The notes: a model not told the origin generated them from the sequence alone. 64,000 bases of DNA from Pseudonocardia sp. CNS-004 (GCA_001942185.1 MKJV01000123.1:124001-188000), one strand, 5' to 3'. Counted from the first letter of the stretch, positions 26,817 through 36,241 are shown. Made by a program: numbers and translations.

Positions 26817-28461
26817 GCGTTCCGTCAGGCGTGCAGCGCGACGTCAGCCGGGGCGCTTCGGTGATCCCGGCCTCCGCGAGCTCCGCGGCGATGTCGTCGC
26901 GCAGCCGGAACTTCTGCACCTTCGTCCCCGACATCGGCCACTCCGTCACGAAGCGCACGTAGCGGGGCACCTTGAACGTCGCGACCGTGCCGAGGCAGTA
27001 GTCGATCAGCTCCTGCTCGGTGGTGCTCGCGCCGGGCCGCAGCTGGACGAACGCGGCAGGCACCTCTCCGAGCCGGGCGTCCGGAGCGGCGACGACCTGC
27101 ACCACGCCGCACGCGGGGTGTCCGCCGAGGAGGCCCTCCACCTCGGCGGCGGCGACGTTCTCCCCGCCCACCTTGAGCATGTCCTTGAGCCGGGACAGGA
27201 ACGTGAGCCTGCCGTGCGCGTCGGCGACGGCGAGGTCCCCGGAGGCGAACCAGCCGTCGGAGTCGATCCGATCGGCGGTCAGCTCGGGGTCGCGGTGGTA
27301 GTAGGCGATGCGGGAGGTGCCGCGGAACTGCACCTCACCGGGCGTACCGGGCGGCACGGGCCGGCCGGTCTCCGGGTCGACGACGCGGATCTCCATGTGC
27401 CGCAACGGCGTGCCGCTCGTCGTCGCCCTGGCTTCGGGCGGGTCGTCAGGGGAGCCGATGCAGCAGAACCCGCACGACTCGGTCATGCCGTAGGACGACA
27501 TCTGGATCGCCGGGGCGACCCGGTCCTGCATGGAGCGCAGCCGCTCGGCCGCGCCGACGTTGAGGACGATGCGCAGGGCGGACAGGTCGGTCGTCGGGAA
27601 ATCCGGGTGGTCGAGCACCGGCAGCCAGATCGTCTCGAACGCGGGGAAGGCCACTGTGCAGCGCTCGTCGGCGAGCTGGCGCAGCGCCGCGCCGGGTTCG
27701 AAGACGCCGACGTGGACCATGCCGCACCCGCCGGCGAGCGCCGCCACGGCGACGTCGTACCCGCCGCAGTGGTACATCGGCAGCGGCGTCCAGAACCGGT
27801 CCTGCGGGCCGAGCCCGAGGCGCTCGGCGACGGCCTCGCCCTCGGCGACGAGCGATGCGTTGTCGAGCACGCAGCCGCGCGGCCGGGATGTCGTGCCGGA
27901 GGTGTAGAGGATCAGCGCAGGGTCCTCGGCGCGTACCCCGGCGCGCGCCGCGGCGACGGCGGAGGGGTCGGTCGGGGCGGCCTCGAAACGTGCGCGGGTG
28001 AGCCACCCCCGAGGGGTGGGGCCGTCCGGCTCGACCGTGACGACCGCGCGCAGCATCGGCGCGATGGGAAGGGTGAGCCGGCCGGGGATGCCTGCGGCGA
28101 GTCCGGGGAGGGCCTCGGCGAGGACCGGCTCGAGCTCGGCGGTGGCGAACAGCAGCCGGATGTCGGCGTTCTCGAGGATGTAGGCGAGTTCGCCGGGCTT
28201 GAGGCGCGGGTTCACTGGGACGGCGACGGCACCGAGGTGCGCGGCGGCGAGCCATGTCGTCATGCTGTCGATCCCGCCGTGCAGGAGCATGCCGACGTGG
28301 TCCCCCGGCCGGATCCCGGCGGCCCACAGCGCGCCGGCGAGGTGCCTCGCGGCGTCGGCGAGCTCGGGATAGGTGAGGCGTCGGTCGGGGAAGGCGACCT
28401 CGTGGTCCGGCGCGTCGCCTGCGCGTTGGTCGAGCAGATCCGGGACGGTGGTGGCGGGCAT
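26809..28461 (-). CDS. AMP-forming acyl-CoA ligase (copy 1)
   Basis: A 550-residue ANL-superfamily ligase. P-loop ILYTSGTTSRPRG near residue 195, PMYHCGGYDV, the SSYGMTESCGF substrate/ATP motif, DGWFASGDLAVAD, and the hinge LSRLKDMLKVGGENVAAAEVE. The C-terminal lysine lies in EWPMSGTKVQKF. It activates a carboxylic acid through an acyl-adenylate. It is the paralogue of the ligase at 36214-37888 (shared FETIWLPVL-like and KVGGENVAAAEVEG stretches). It is divergent from the MaoC genes, with a TACCAA half-site and a perfect inverted repeat in the promoter region. Confidence 0.92.
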   Translation of the reverse strand: MPATTVPDLLDQRAGDAPDHEVAFPDRRLTYPELADAARHLAGALWAAGIRPGDHVGMLLHGGIDSMTTWLAAAHLGAVAVPVNPRLKPGELAYILENADIRLLFATAELEPVLAEALPGLAAGIPGRLTLPIAPMLRAVVTVEPDGPTPRGWLTRARFEAAPTDPSAVAAARAGVRAEDPALILYTSGTTSRPRGCVLDNASLVAEGEAVAERLGLGPQDRFWTPLPMYHCGGYDVAVAALAGGCGMVHVGVFEPGAALRQLADERCTVAFPAFETIWLPVLDHPDFPTTDLSALRIVLNVGAAERLRSMQDRVAPAIQMSSYGMTESCGFCCIGSPDDPPEARATTSGTPLRHMEIRVVDPETGRPVPPGTPGEVQFRGTSRIAYYHRDPELTADRIDSDGWFASGDLAVADAHGRLTFLSRLKDMLKVGGENVAAAEVEGLLGGHPACGVVQVVAAPDARLGEVPAAFVQLRPGASTTEQELIDYCLGTVATFKVPRYVRFVTEWPMSGTKVQKFRLRDDIAAELAEAGITEAPRLTSRCTPDGTLT

Positions 28462-28476
28462 CGTCGCTGGCCTCCC

Positions 28477-28503
28477 GTTTGTCTACCAATCGTTTGACAA
28501 ACT
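28477..28503. promoter_or_regulatory. TACCAA-type operator inside a perfect 7+12+7 inverted repeat
   Basis: GTTTGTC at 28477-28483 and GACAAAC at 28496-28502 are exact complements across 12 bases that include TACCAATCG. The left half matches the reference operator fully and the right half poorly (13 of 20 overall). Located between the ligase and MaoC genes, which are divergent. Confidence 0.6.
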
Positions 28504-28559
28504 AGCAGCGCCGTTCGACCGTGGACAAGCATCCGCGGGTGGGCGAAGGGTGGCGAGTG

Positions 28560-29005
28560 ATGCGCGAGGACGAGTTGGCAGCGACGGTGGGGCGTCGGTT
28601 CCCCGGCGGCCGGGCCCGGATCGAACGTCATGTCGACTGGCTGCTGCGCGATGCGCTCGGTTGTGCGCAGGCGACGGACGGCGTCCTGCACCCGACGGTC
28701 GCGTTCCTCGCGGCCCAGGGCGGGGTCGGGCTCGAACTGGAGGAGGTCTTCGCGATGTTCGGGTCCTCCTCCGCGGACGGGCCGATGCTGGGGAGTGGTC
28801 GGTGGATTTCGCCCGGCCACTGCGCGTGGACGTCGAGTACGCCGTGCGTGCGGTCGTCGACTCCGCGACGCGCAAGCGCGGTGTCCGCACGGGTGTGTTC
28901 GACCTGGTGACCGCGTTGATCGAACTGATCGGCCCGGACGGTGAGGTGCACGCGGCGGTCCGGCCGACGTACGTGTTCCCGCGGCGGGCGGAGGTGCCGG
29001 CATGA
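28560..29005 (+). CDS. MaoC-type hydratase subunit, N-terminal hot-dog domain (frame broken)
   Basis: About 148 residues resembling the non-catalytic N-terminal hot-dog half of two-domain MaoC/HadA hydratases: REDELAATVGRRFPGG at the start and FARPLRVDVEYAVRAVVDS then VHAAVRPTYVFPRR at the end. A base is missing in the G run near 28790, before EWSVDFARP. ATG 28560 has GAAGGG upstream; an earlier in-frame GTG at 28521 has no ribosome site. The stop overlaps the ATG of the next gene. The protein should pair with that catalytic subunit as a heterodimer. Confidence 0.7.
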
Positions 29006-29436
29006 GTGCGGCCGAGCCGGCGGACAGGGTTGCGGCCGTCGGGGACGAGCTGCCCCCGTTCACGGCGGTGGCCGACCCGGAGCACATGAAGACGATCGCC
29101 GCGCTGCTGGGTGACCCGAACATGATCCACCTGGATCCGAACGTGTCCGCGGCGCTCGGGTTCGGCGAGCGCGTCGTCAACCAGGGGCCGATCAACCTGG
29201 GCTGGGTGCACACGATGCTGGTCCGGTGGGCCGGCGGGGCCGACCGGGTGCGGTCGTCGCGGTTCCGGTTCCGGGACAACGTGTTCGGCGGCGAGCGGGT
29301 CGTCGCGGGTGGCCGGGTGACCGCCGTCGGGTCCGGCGAGATCGAGTGCGAGGTCTGGTTGGACGTCGAGCGCGACGGGGTCGTGGTGCGTGCCGTGTCG
29401 GGGACGGCGGTGGTTGCACGGGTCGGCCGGGCGTGA
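29002..29436 (+). CDS. MaoC-like enoyl-CoA hydratase, catalytic subunit
   Basis: A 144-residue single hot-dog domain with the hydratase dyad in LLGDPNMIHLDPN (Asp38 and His43 by count) and VVNQGPINLGWVHTML further on, as in (R)-specific hydratases and the HadB/ChsH-type subunits. Start overlaps the previous stop (ATGA). With the N-domain protein it forms a two-gene MaoC hydratase, a design common in actinobacterial steroid side-chain and mycolate pathways. The length is normal. Confidence 0.85.
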   Translation: MSAAEPADRVAAVGDELPPFTAVADPEHMKTIAALLGDPNMIHLDPNVSAALGFGERVVNQGPINLGWVHTMLVRWAGGADRVRSSRFRFRDNVFGGERVVAGGRVTAVGSGEIECEVWLDVERDGVVVRAVSGTAVVARVGRA

Positions 29437-29439
29437 GAA

Positions 29440-29460
29440 CGTAAAACGGGCGTTTGGTAG
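29440..29460. promoter_or_regulatory. TACCAA-type half operator before FAD oxidoreductase copy 1
   Basis: GCGTTTGGTAG on the plus strand is the complement of CTACCAAACGC, a clean half-site; the other half is poorly conserved (11 of 20 overall). It lies between the MaoC stop and the next start at 29472. Confidence 0.4.
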
Positions 29461-29471
29461 AAAGAGGTGTC

Positions 29472-30855
29472 ATGCCGAGCTACGACGTCGTGGTGATCGG
29501 GGCAGGGCCGCCGGGCTGACCGCGGGCGCGCTGCTGGCCAAGGAGGGCAAGCGGGTCGTGGTGCTCGACCGCAGCCCGTACCTCGGGGGCCGCGCGCTGG
29601 CCGTGCCGGACGAGGGGTTCACCGTCAACCTCGGAGGCCACCTCGTCGAGGACGGGGGCTCGGGGCTGACCAAGGTCTTCGAGCACGTCGCAAGGAGCTG
29701 ATCCACGGCGAGGTCAGCAACGACATGCCGATCTGGGAGAACGGTCGCGGTTGGGGGTCGATCCGGGACCGCTACACCGACCGGACCGAACTGAAGAAGG
29801 TCATCAAGGCCCTCGTCAACACCCCGTACGAGGCGCTCGACGACTGGGACGACCGCTCCCTGCGCGAGTGGATCCACCAGTACACCGACGACCAGGGCGT
29901 CGTCGACCTGTTCGAGTTCATCTCGGTGCTCGAGTGCATGACCGACAACTGGTACGACCACTCGGCCAGCGACAACCTCTACGTCCGCAAGATGCACTTC
30001 GAGGAACGGGGCACCGCGGCGTACTCGTTCTGGCCCGGGCAGGGCTGGGACGGGATGTGGCGCGACCTCTCCGACGCCATCAGGGAGCACGGCGGCGAGC
30101 TGCGGCTGGGTACCTCGGTCGAGCGGGTCGTGATCGAGAACGGTGAGGTCAGGGGCGTCGCGATCGGCCGGGAACCGAAGATCATGCCGAACGAGTTCTT
30201 CGAGGAGGAGATCCTCGAGCGCCCGCGGTGATCTCGACGCTGCCGGTGTGGAACGTGCTGGGCGTCGTGCCGCGCAGCGCGCTCCCCCGAGTGGTACGCC
30301 TCCCAGATCGAGTTCCTCGCCCAGGACAAGTTCCGCATCGCCTGGCTCGGCCTCTACCTCGCCACCGAGGAGCCGGTCACCCGGTTCGACCCGCGGGAGC
30401 TCGCGACCTGGACCGCCACCCCGTCCACGGCCTGCTCCGGGTTCATGTTCGACCAGTCCGCGATGGACCCGTCGTGCTCGCCGTCCGGCACCCACCTGCA
30501 TGTGATGGGCGCGATCATCCCCGGCGCGAAGGGGCGCGACCGGGAGTGGTGCCGCGCCACGATGGAGGCCTTCGAGCGCGACATCGAGACGATGTGGCCA
30601 GGTTTCGCGAAGCCGGTCTGGCGGCGCCGGCACCTCGTGTTCGAGCCGTCGTTCGGGGTGATCCAGATGCCCGGGCTGGTCGGGAGGTACCGCCCGCACT
30701 GGCGGGCCCCGAACGTCGAGGGTCTGTGGTTCGCCAGCGAGACCTTCCGCAGCCGTGGCATCGGCACCGACCGCGCCGCCCGCGCCGCATTGACCTGCGT
30801 GGAGGACTACCTGGGCGGGCGGCTCGCGACCTTCGGTGACGGGTGGCGCTACTGA
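29472..30855 (+). CDS. phytoene-desaturase-like FAD-dependent oxidoreductase, copy 1 (four frame breaks)
   Basis: A roughly 455-residue FAD oxidoreductase assembled from five frame segments with breaks near 29505, 29692, 30225 and 30287. The first break loses a G within CCGGCC of the FAD motif GAGPAGL. Conserved parts are RSPYLGGRALAVP, YDHSASDNLYVRKMHFEERGTAAYSFWP, STLPVWNVLG and SETFRSRGIGTDRAARAA. The intact paralogue at 38111-39484 shows the same order and near-identical central motif. The product may act as a desaturase, dehydrogenase or isomerase on a ring substrate. Four breaks in one gene is the highest density in the window; true decay cannot be excluded. The stop overlaps the next start (TGATG), as in copy 2. 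Confidence 0.7.
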
Positions 30856-31975
30856 TGCAGCGCCTGCAGTTGGGAGTTCCCGGGCAGATCATGCCGCCTG
30901 CAGACGCGGCGGTGCGGTTCGCGCAGCGGGCCGAGTCCGACGGGTTCGACGCCGTGTGGTGGCCGGACCACCTGATGGGCTGGCACGCCGACACGATGTG
31001 GACACCCGACCTCACCCCGCTGGCGAACGTCCAGGCCAACCCGCACACCTACTTCGACCCGCTGATCATGATGGGCGTGGTGGGAGCGCAGACCGAGCGG
31101 GTCAAGGTCGGCGTCGTCGTCACCGATCTGATCCGGCGCAATCCGGCGATGGCCGCGGCGAGCGCGCTCACGCTCGACCACGTCACCCAGGGCCGCGCGA
31201 TCATCGGGCTGGGCAGCGGGGAGAAGCTCAACATCACCCGTACGGGATGTCGTTCGAGAAGCCGGTCGCACGCTTGTCCGAGGGCATCGACGTCATGCGC
31301 CTGCTCTGGGAAGCCGATGGACCGGTCGACTACCAGGGGACGTTCCACACCCTGGAGAAGGCGGTACTGGGGCTGCAACCCTTCGGCGGGCGTCCGCCGG
31401 AGATCTGGACGGCCGCACACGGGCCGCGGATGCTGCGCCTGACCGGTGCGAAGGCCGACGGCTGGCTGCCCACGAAGATGACGGCGGCCGACTACGGCAA
31501 GTCGCTCACCGTGATCAACCAGGCTGCCGAGGACGCCGGCCGGGACCCGGCGAACCTCACGCCCGGCATGCTCGGCTACATCCTCATGGGGCCGGACGAG
31601 GAAGCGGTCCGCCGCCTCGTCGAGGCACCGCTGGTGCGCGCGCTGTGCGTGCTGCTGCCCTCACAAGTGTTCCGCGACCTCGGTGTCGAGCCCCCGCTGG
31701 AGGGCGGCCCGCGCGGCTCGGGCTTCCACGACTTCATCCCGACCACGATCGACCGCGCCGAGTCGCTGCGGATCATCGACGCGATCCCGCCGCAGGTGGT
31801 TCGCCACTATGCGTTCTGCGGCACACCCGCGCAGGTCGCGCAGGAGCTCGCCGAGTACCGCGAGAACGGGCTGCGCCACCTGGTCATGTGGAACATCACG
31901 GCGTTCGGCGACCCGTCGCTGGCGAAGTGGTCGTTCCAGGCGATGAACGAGCTGAAGGGCATGCTCCGTGACTGA
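30855..31975 (+). CDS. LLM family, F420-type oxidoreductase, copy 1 (frame broken)
   Basis: About 373 residues of the luciferase-like superfamily, in the subgroup resembling F420-dependent dehydrogenases and methylene-tetrahydromethanopterin reductase. Key parts: WWPDHLMGWHADTMWTPDL, VKVGVVVTDLIRRNPAM, IIGLGSGEKLNI and AAHGPRMLRLTG. One base is missing in a C run near 31243, where NITPYGM should read through. Its paralogue at 39484 is intact and about half identical by eye. Both copies follow a phytoene-desaturase-like gene with the same TGATG overlap, so the pair probably works together, one enzyme dehydrogenating and the other transferring hydride to or from a deazaflavin (inference). Confidence 0.83.
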
Positions 31976-32348
31976 GTTGGGTCGGCAGGCCGTCGACGGC
32001 TACTTCGCGGCGATCAACTCCGACCGGTTCGGCGATCTCGCCGCGGTGTTCGCGCCCGACGTCGAGATCCACACCGTCGGCGCGCCACCGGTCGTCGGGC
32101 GGGACGCCGCACTGGCGCACTTCCCGGCCGTCCTCTCCGGCTACGCCGAGCACCACGACGCCGTGACCCGGTGCATCGAGGCCGAGAACGCGCTCGTCTG
32201 CGAGATCCACTTCACCGGGCGGCGGCGGGACGGGCGGCCGATCGTGTTCGACGCCCTCGACGTGTTCGACCTGCGCGACGGGCTGATCACGAACGTCGCG
32301 ACGTGGTACGACACCCGCGGGCTGGTCCGGCAGCTGCGCGGATGCTAA
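31968..32348 (+). CDS. SnoaL/NTF2-like protein
   Basis: A 126-residue cone-fold protein: AVDGYFAAINSDRFGDLAAVFAPD, EIHTVGAPPVVGRDAALAHF, and DVFDLRDGLITNVATWYD at the end, the standard SnoaL-like polyketide cyclase/ketosteroid-isomerase layout. The GTG start lies inside the end of the LLM gene (8-base overlap). Proteins of this type beside redox enzymes often isomerise enones or hydrolyse epoxides. Its function is not specified by sequence. It ends the copy-1 module, just before the next TACCAA operator. Confidence 0.8.
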   Translation: MTELGRQAVDGYFAAINSDRFGDLAAVFAPDVEIHTVGAPPVVGRDAALAHFPAVLSGYAEHHDAVTRCIEAENALVCEIHFTGRRRDGRPIVFDALDVFDLRDGLITNVATWYDTRGLVRQLRGC

Positions 32349-32357
32349 CCTCTCCGC

Positions 32358-32377
32358 TACCAAACGGCTGTTAGGCG
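32358..32377. promoter_or_regulatory. TACCAA-type operator upstream of the second P450
   Basis: The segment begins TACCAAACGGCTGTTAGG and matches the reference at 13 of 20 positions with a perfect first hexamer. It lies 29 bases before the P450 GTG start, overlapping the place expected for the promoter. Confidence 0.55.
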
Positions 32378-32405
32378 ATTCCGTACGACGACGTCCGGAG
32401 GCCCC

Positions 32406-33628
32406 GTGTCCACGCCCACCGCATCGGCGCCCGACATCCTCTCGCCCGAGTTCGCCGCGGACCCCTACTCCGCGTACCGGGCGTTGCGCGAGAACCACCC
32501 GCTGATCTGGCACGAAGCGACGCAGAGCTACGTCATCAGCCGCTACGCCGACGTCGTGCGTGCCTTCAAGGACCCGGTGTTCACGAGCCGGAACTACGAC
32601 TGGCAGCTCGAGCCGGTACACGGGCGAACATCCTCCAGATGGACGGGCGCGAGCACTCCACACACCGCAACCTCGTCGCCCCCGCGTTCCGCGGCCGCGA
32701 GCTCGCCGAGAAGTTCGTGCCGGTCATCGATCAGAACTCGCGCGCGCTCGTCGACGCCTTCCGCGGCGACGGACACGTCGACCTCGTCGACCGGTACGCC
32801 ACCCGCTTCCCGATCAACGTCATCGTGGACATGCTCGGGCTGCCCAAGAGCGACCACGAGCACTTCCACCGCTGGTACAGCTCGATCATGGCGTTCCTGT
32901 CCAACCTGGCCGGGGACGAGCAGGTCACCGCACAGGGCCTGCGCACCAAGGAGGAGTTCGAGGCCTACATGCTGCCGATCATCCGGCAGCGCCGCGAGGC
33001 CCCGGGTGACGACCTGCTCTCCACGCTGTGCACCGCGGAGATCGACGGTGTCCGGATGACCGACGAGGAGATCAAGGCGTTCTGCAGCCTCTTGCTCACC
33101 GCGGGCGGGGAGACCACGGACAAGGCCATCGCGAGCGTGATGCGCAACCTCGTCGAGCACCCCGACCAGCTCCAGGCCGTGCGCGAGGACCGGTCCCTGA
33201 TCTCCGCCGCGTTCGCCGAGACGCTGCGCTACTCACCGCCGGTGCACATGATCATGCGTCAGCCCGCGGAACCCGTCCGGCTGTCCGGTGGTGTCGTGGA
33301 GGAGGCCGGGAAGACGCTCACCTGCCTGATCGGCGCCGCGAACCGCGACCCCGAGCGCTTCCGGGACCCCGACACGTTCGACATCCACCGCGATGACCTG
33401 GAGTTGGACCGGGCCTACACGGCCGGGGCCAACCACACGGCGTTCGCGCTGGGCCGCCATTTCTGCGTCGGCGCGCTGCTGGCCCGCACCGAGCTGGAGA
33501 CGGGCATCGCCCACCTGCTCGACGCGATGCACGACATCCGTTTCGCCGACGGCGCCCCGCCGCCCGAGCACGGCGTCTTCACCCGAGCCCCCGCCGAGCT
33601 GCGCCTCACCTTCACCCCCGCCTCCTGA
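32406..33628 (+). CDS. cytochrome P450 (second, frame broken)
   Basis: About 407 residues: I-helix LLLTAGGETTDKAIAS (the usual acid is Glu after Gly-Gly), ExxR in FAETLRYSPP, heme loop FALGRHFCVGALLARTE. The frame changes by one base near 32625, between EPVHGR and NILQMDGREHSTHR. GTG start after CCGGAGG. It has no adjacent ferredoxin and may share the one at 20673. It is followed by a SnoaL-like gene and an acyl-CoA ligase in the same direction. Hydroxylation of a late or alternative substrate is inferred. Confidence 0.87.
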
Positions 33629-33670
33629 GCGCAGCTCGCGGAGCCAACCGAGCATCGGAGAGGAACCACC

Positions 33671-34081
33671 ATGACGGCACGTGCGGAGATCGAGAACGTC
33701 CTCGGGCTCGCCGCCTGGGGATACGACGAGAACGACGTCGACCTCATCGCGGCCCAGTTCACCGAGACCGCCACGATGGCCCTCCAGATCGGGCGTGACG
33801 GCGACCCGATCGGCCCGTTCGAGGGGCGCGACGCCATCCGGAAGCTGCACGCCGACTCGCTGGCGGCGCAGGCCGACCAGCGCCGCCACAACATCAGCAA
33901 CCTGGTGATCACCAAGGAGACCGCGGACACGGCTTCGACCACCAGCAACCTCACCCTGCTCTCGATCGAGAACGGCGCCGCACGGGTGCTCTCGTCCGGG
34001 TGGTACCGCGACGAGCTCGTCAACCGGGACGGTCGATGGCTGATCTCCGACCGGCACATCTACCTGGATCTTCCGTACTGA
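33671..34081 (+). CDS. SnoaL-like (NTF2 fold) protein
   Basis: A 136-residue protein of the SnoaL-like group that includes ring-hydroxylating dioxygenase beta subunits: ENVLGLAAWGYDENDVDLIAAQFTETA, GRDAIRKLHADSLAAQ, HNISNLVI, and WYRDELVNRDGRWLISDRHIYLD. ATG after AGAGGA. No dioxygenase alpha subunit is present in the window, so a stand-alone isomerase, hydratase or accessory role is more likely. It lies between a P450 and an acyl-CoA ligase. Confidence 0.8.
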   Translation: MTARAEIENVLGLAAWGYDENDVDLIAAQFTETATMALQIGRDGDPIGPFEGRDAIRKLHADSLAAQADQRRHNISNLVITKETADTASTTSNLTLLSIENGAARVLSSGWYRDELVNRDGRWLISDRHIYLDLPY

Positions 34082-34095
34082 GCCGAGGGACGGAC

Positions 34096-35667
34096 ATGGT
34101 CAACATCGGACGGATCCCCGCGAAGTGGGCGGCGCTGACGCCCGAGAGGGACGCGATCGTCGATGTCCCGACGGGGCGGCGGATGAACTGGCGCACCCTG
34201 GACGAGCGGGTGCGCCGGCTGGCGAACGGGTTTCGCGGCACCGGCGACGGGGGCCTCGGCCTGGCCCAGGGGGACCGGGTCGCGATCCTGGCCAAGAACG
34301 CGATCGAGTACCAGGAGCTCTACTACGCCGCGGGCCGTGCCGGGCTCGTCGCGCAGCCGCTGAACTGGCGCCTGGGCACCGCCGAGCTGGCCCGCATCGT
34401 CACCGACGCCGCCCCGAAGGCGCTGCTGGCCTCCGACGAGTGGCTCGCCACCGCGAAGGAGCTGCAGGCCGCCGTCGACGTCCCGCACTGGCTGCAGTAC
34501 GGCGACGGCGGCGACGGCAGCTACGAGGACCTCATCGCGCGCAGCAGCCCCGACGAGCCGGAGTGGTCGAGCCGGGTCGGGGACGACGACCCGTTCTTCA
34601 TCCTCTACACCGGCGGGACGACGGGCGAGTCGAAGGGCGCGCTGCACTCGCACAAGAGCGCCGCGTTCGGCATGTGGAACCAGACGGTGGCCGAGCGGAT
34701 CGTGCCGACCGATGTCTACATGCTGACCGGGCAGATGTACCACATCCCGGTCGTGCTCTCGATGAACTACATGCGCCACGGCTGCCCCCTGGTGCTGATG
34801 AACTTCGAGGCCCGCACCGCCATGGAGATCATCGAGGCCGAGCGGGTGTCGGCGTTCCTCGGGATCACCACGATGCTCAACTGGATGATGGCCGTTCCGG
34901 GCTTCTCACAGTTCGACATCTCGAGCCTGCGCAACATCCAGTACGGCGGCGGCCCGATGCCCTCGGCGGTGGTCAAGGCGGCGCTGGACCATTTCCCGTG
35001 CACGCTGATCCAGGGCTACGGGCAGACCGAGGGCACGACGATGTGCTTCCTGTCCCAGGAGGACCACGCAGACGCGGTGCGTGGCACCCACCCCGAGCGC
35101 CTGCGCTCCTGCGGCCGGGAGGGATTCGTCACGACCGTGCGGGTGGTCGACCCCGACGGCGTGCCGGTGCCCAAGGACGGGAAGACCGCCGGACAGATCG
35201 TCGTGCGCTCCGAGGCGAACATGCTCGGCTACCTCAACCGGCCCGACCTCACCGCACAGACGCTGCACGACGGTTGGATGTGGACCGGCGACATCGCCAC
35301 CTGGGACGCCGACTCCTACGTGTTCATCGTCGACCGGGCCAAGGACATGATCATCTCGGGCGGCGAGAACATCTACTCGGTTCAGGTGGAGGAGGCCGTG
35401 AACGCACACCCGTCGGTGCTCGAGTGCGCCGTCATCGGCGTGCCGGACGACGAGTGGGGCGAGAGCGTCAAGGCGTTCGTCGTGCTCAAGCCGGACACCA
35501 CGGCCACCGAGGCCGAGATCATCGAGACGGCCAGGAACCTCCTTGCGTCGTACCAGAAGCCGCGGTCGGTCGAGTTCGTCGACGCGCTGCCGAAGGCACC
35601 GACGGGCAAGATCCTCAAGCGCACGCTGCGCGAACCGTACTGGGCCGAGCGCGACCGATCCGTCTGA
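34096..35667 (+). CDS. AMP-forming acyl-CoA ligase (different subgroup)
   Basis: A 523-residue ANL enzyme, uninterrupted: P-loop ILYTGGTTGESKGA, QGYGQTEGTTM, DGWMWTGDIATWDADSYV, DRAKDMIISGGENIYSVQVEE and a C-terminal lysine in LPKAPTGKILKRTLREPYW. The FADD/long-chain-ligase-like hinge and GQTEG motif separate it from the two sister ligases on the minus strand. It begins 15 bases after the SnoaL-like stop. It would activate an acid product of P450 and dehydrogenase action. Confidence 0.93.
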   Translation: MVNIGRIPAKWAALTPERDAIVDVPTGRRMNWRTLDERVRRLANGFRGTGDGGLGLAQGDRVAILAKNAIEYQELYYAAGRAGLVAQPLNWRLGTAELARIVTDAAPKALLASDEWLATAKELQAAVDVPHWLQYGDGGDGSYEDLIARSSPDEPEWSSRVGDDDPFFILYTGGTTGESKGALHSHKSAAFGMWNQTVAERIVPTDVYMLTGQMYHIPVVLSMNYMRHGCPLVLMNFEARTAMEIIEAERVSAFLGITTMLNWMMAVPGFSQFDISSLRNIQYGGGPMPSAVVKAALDHFPCTLIQGYGQTEGTTMCFLSQEDHADAVRGTHPERLRSCGREGFVTTVRVVDPDGVPVPKDGKTAGQIVVRSEANMLGYLNRPDLTAQTLHDGWMWTGDIATWDADSYVFIVDRAKDMIISGGENIYSVQVEEAVNAHPSVLECAVIGVPDDEWGESVKAFVVLKPDTTATEAEIIETARNLLASYQKPRSVEFVDALPKAPTGKILKRTLREPYWAERDRSV

Positions 35668-35683
35668 GTGGGGAGCCGGCATC

Positions 35684-36241
35684 GTGGCGGAGCGCGTGAC
35701 CGGGGCGGGGGCGGCGGAGCCTGCGCCCCGCGTCGGGATCCATGACCTCGAGGACATGCGCCAGGCGCGGCTCGACCAGGACGCCATCGCCGAGCTGATC
35801 GCTGCGGCCGGCGAGTGCGTGTTCCTGTTCACCGGGGTCGACGGGTGGCCGGCCGGCGTGACGATGAGCTACCTGCACGACGACGGGGAGTTCTGGCTGG
35901 CCGCGGTCACGGACCGGCAGCACGTCAAGGCGGTCGAGCGCGACTCCCGGGTGGGCATGGTGATCAGCAACCTCGGCACGGCGCTTCCCGGCCGGCGCAT
36001 GGTGCGGATCAAGGGGCGTGCCACGCTGCACCGGGACCGGGCGACGCTGGACCGCGTGCTGCCACGGCTGGCCGCGACGCTCGCACCCTCGGGCGCCGTT
36101 GCGCTGCACCGCCTCCTGGACAGTCCGAAGCGGGTGCTGATCCGCGTGGAGGCGCTGGCCTATCCCCAGACGCACGACTCGCGCAAAATCGCCGGCGACG
36201 GGCGGGGCGGAGGCTACGACGGCCGCAGACTCGGGAACTGA
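35684..36241 (+). CDS. pyridoxamine 5'-phosphate oxidase-fold flavin/F420-binding protein
   Basis: A 185-residue split-barrel protein: HDLEDMRQARLDQDAIAELI, LFTGVDGWPAGVTMSYLHDDGEFWLAAVTDRQHVKAVERDSRVGM-type core, and MVRIKGRATLH. The core pattern (substrate access, then VKAVERDPRV-like strand) is that of the PNPOx-like superfamily, which in actinobacteria holds many F420-dependent reductases. GTG 35684 is preceded by GGGGAG; longer upstream frames overlap the ligase. The end overlaps the converging ligase gene by 28 bases. Cofactor and substrate are unproven. Confidence 0.75.
   Translation: MAERVTGAGAAEPAPRVGIHDLEDMRQARLDQDAIAELIAAAGECVFLFTGVDGWPAGVTMSYLHDDGEFWLAAVTDRQHVKAVERDSRVGMVISNLGTALPGRRMVRIKGRATLHRDRATLDRVLPRLAATLAPSGAVALHRLLDSPKRVLIRVEALAYPQTHDSRKIAGDGRGGGYDGRRLGN

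Noticed and set aside
33671..34081. Ring-hydroxylating dioxygenase beta subunit
   Set aside because: The SnoaL-like fold fits, but no alpha subunit or Rieske protein is present in the window.
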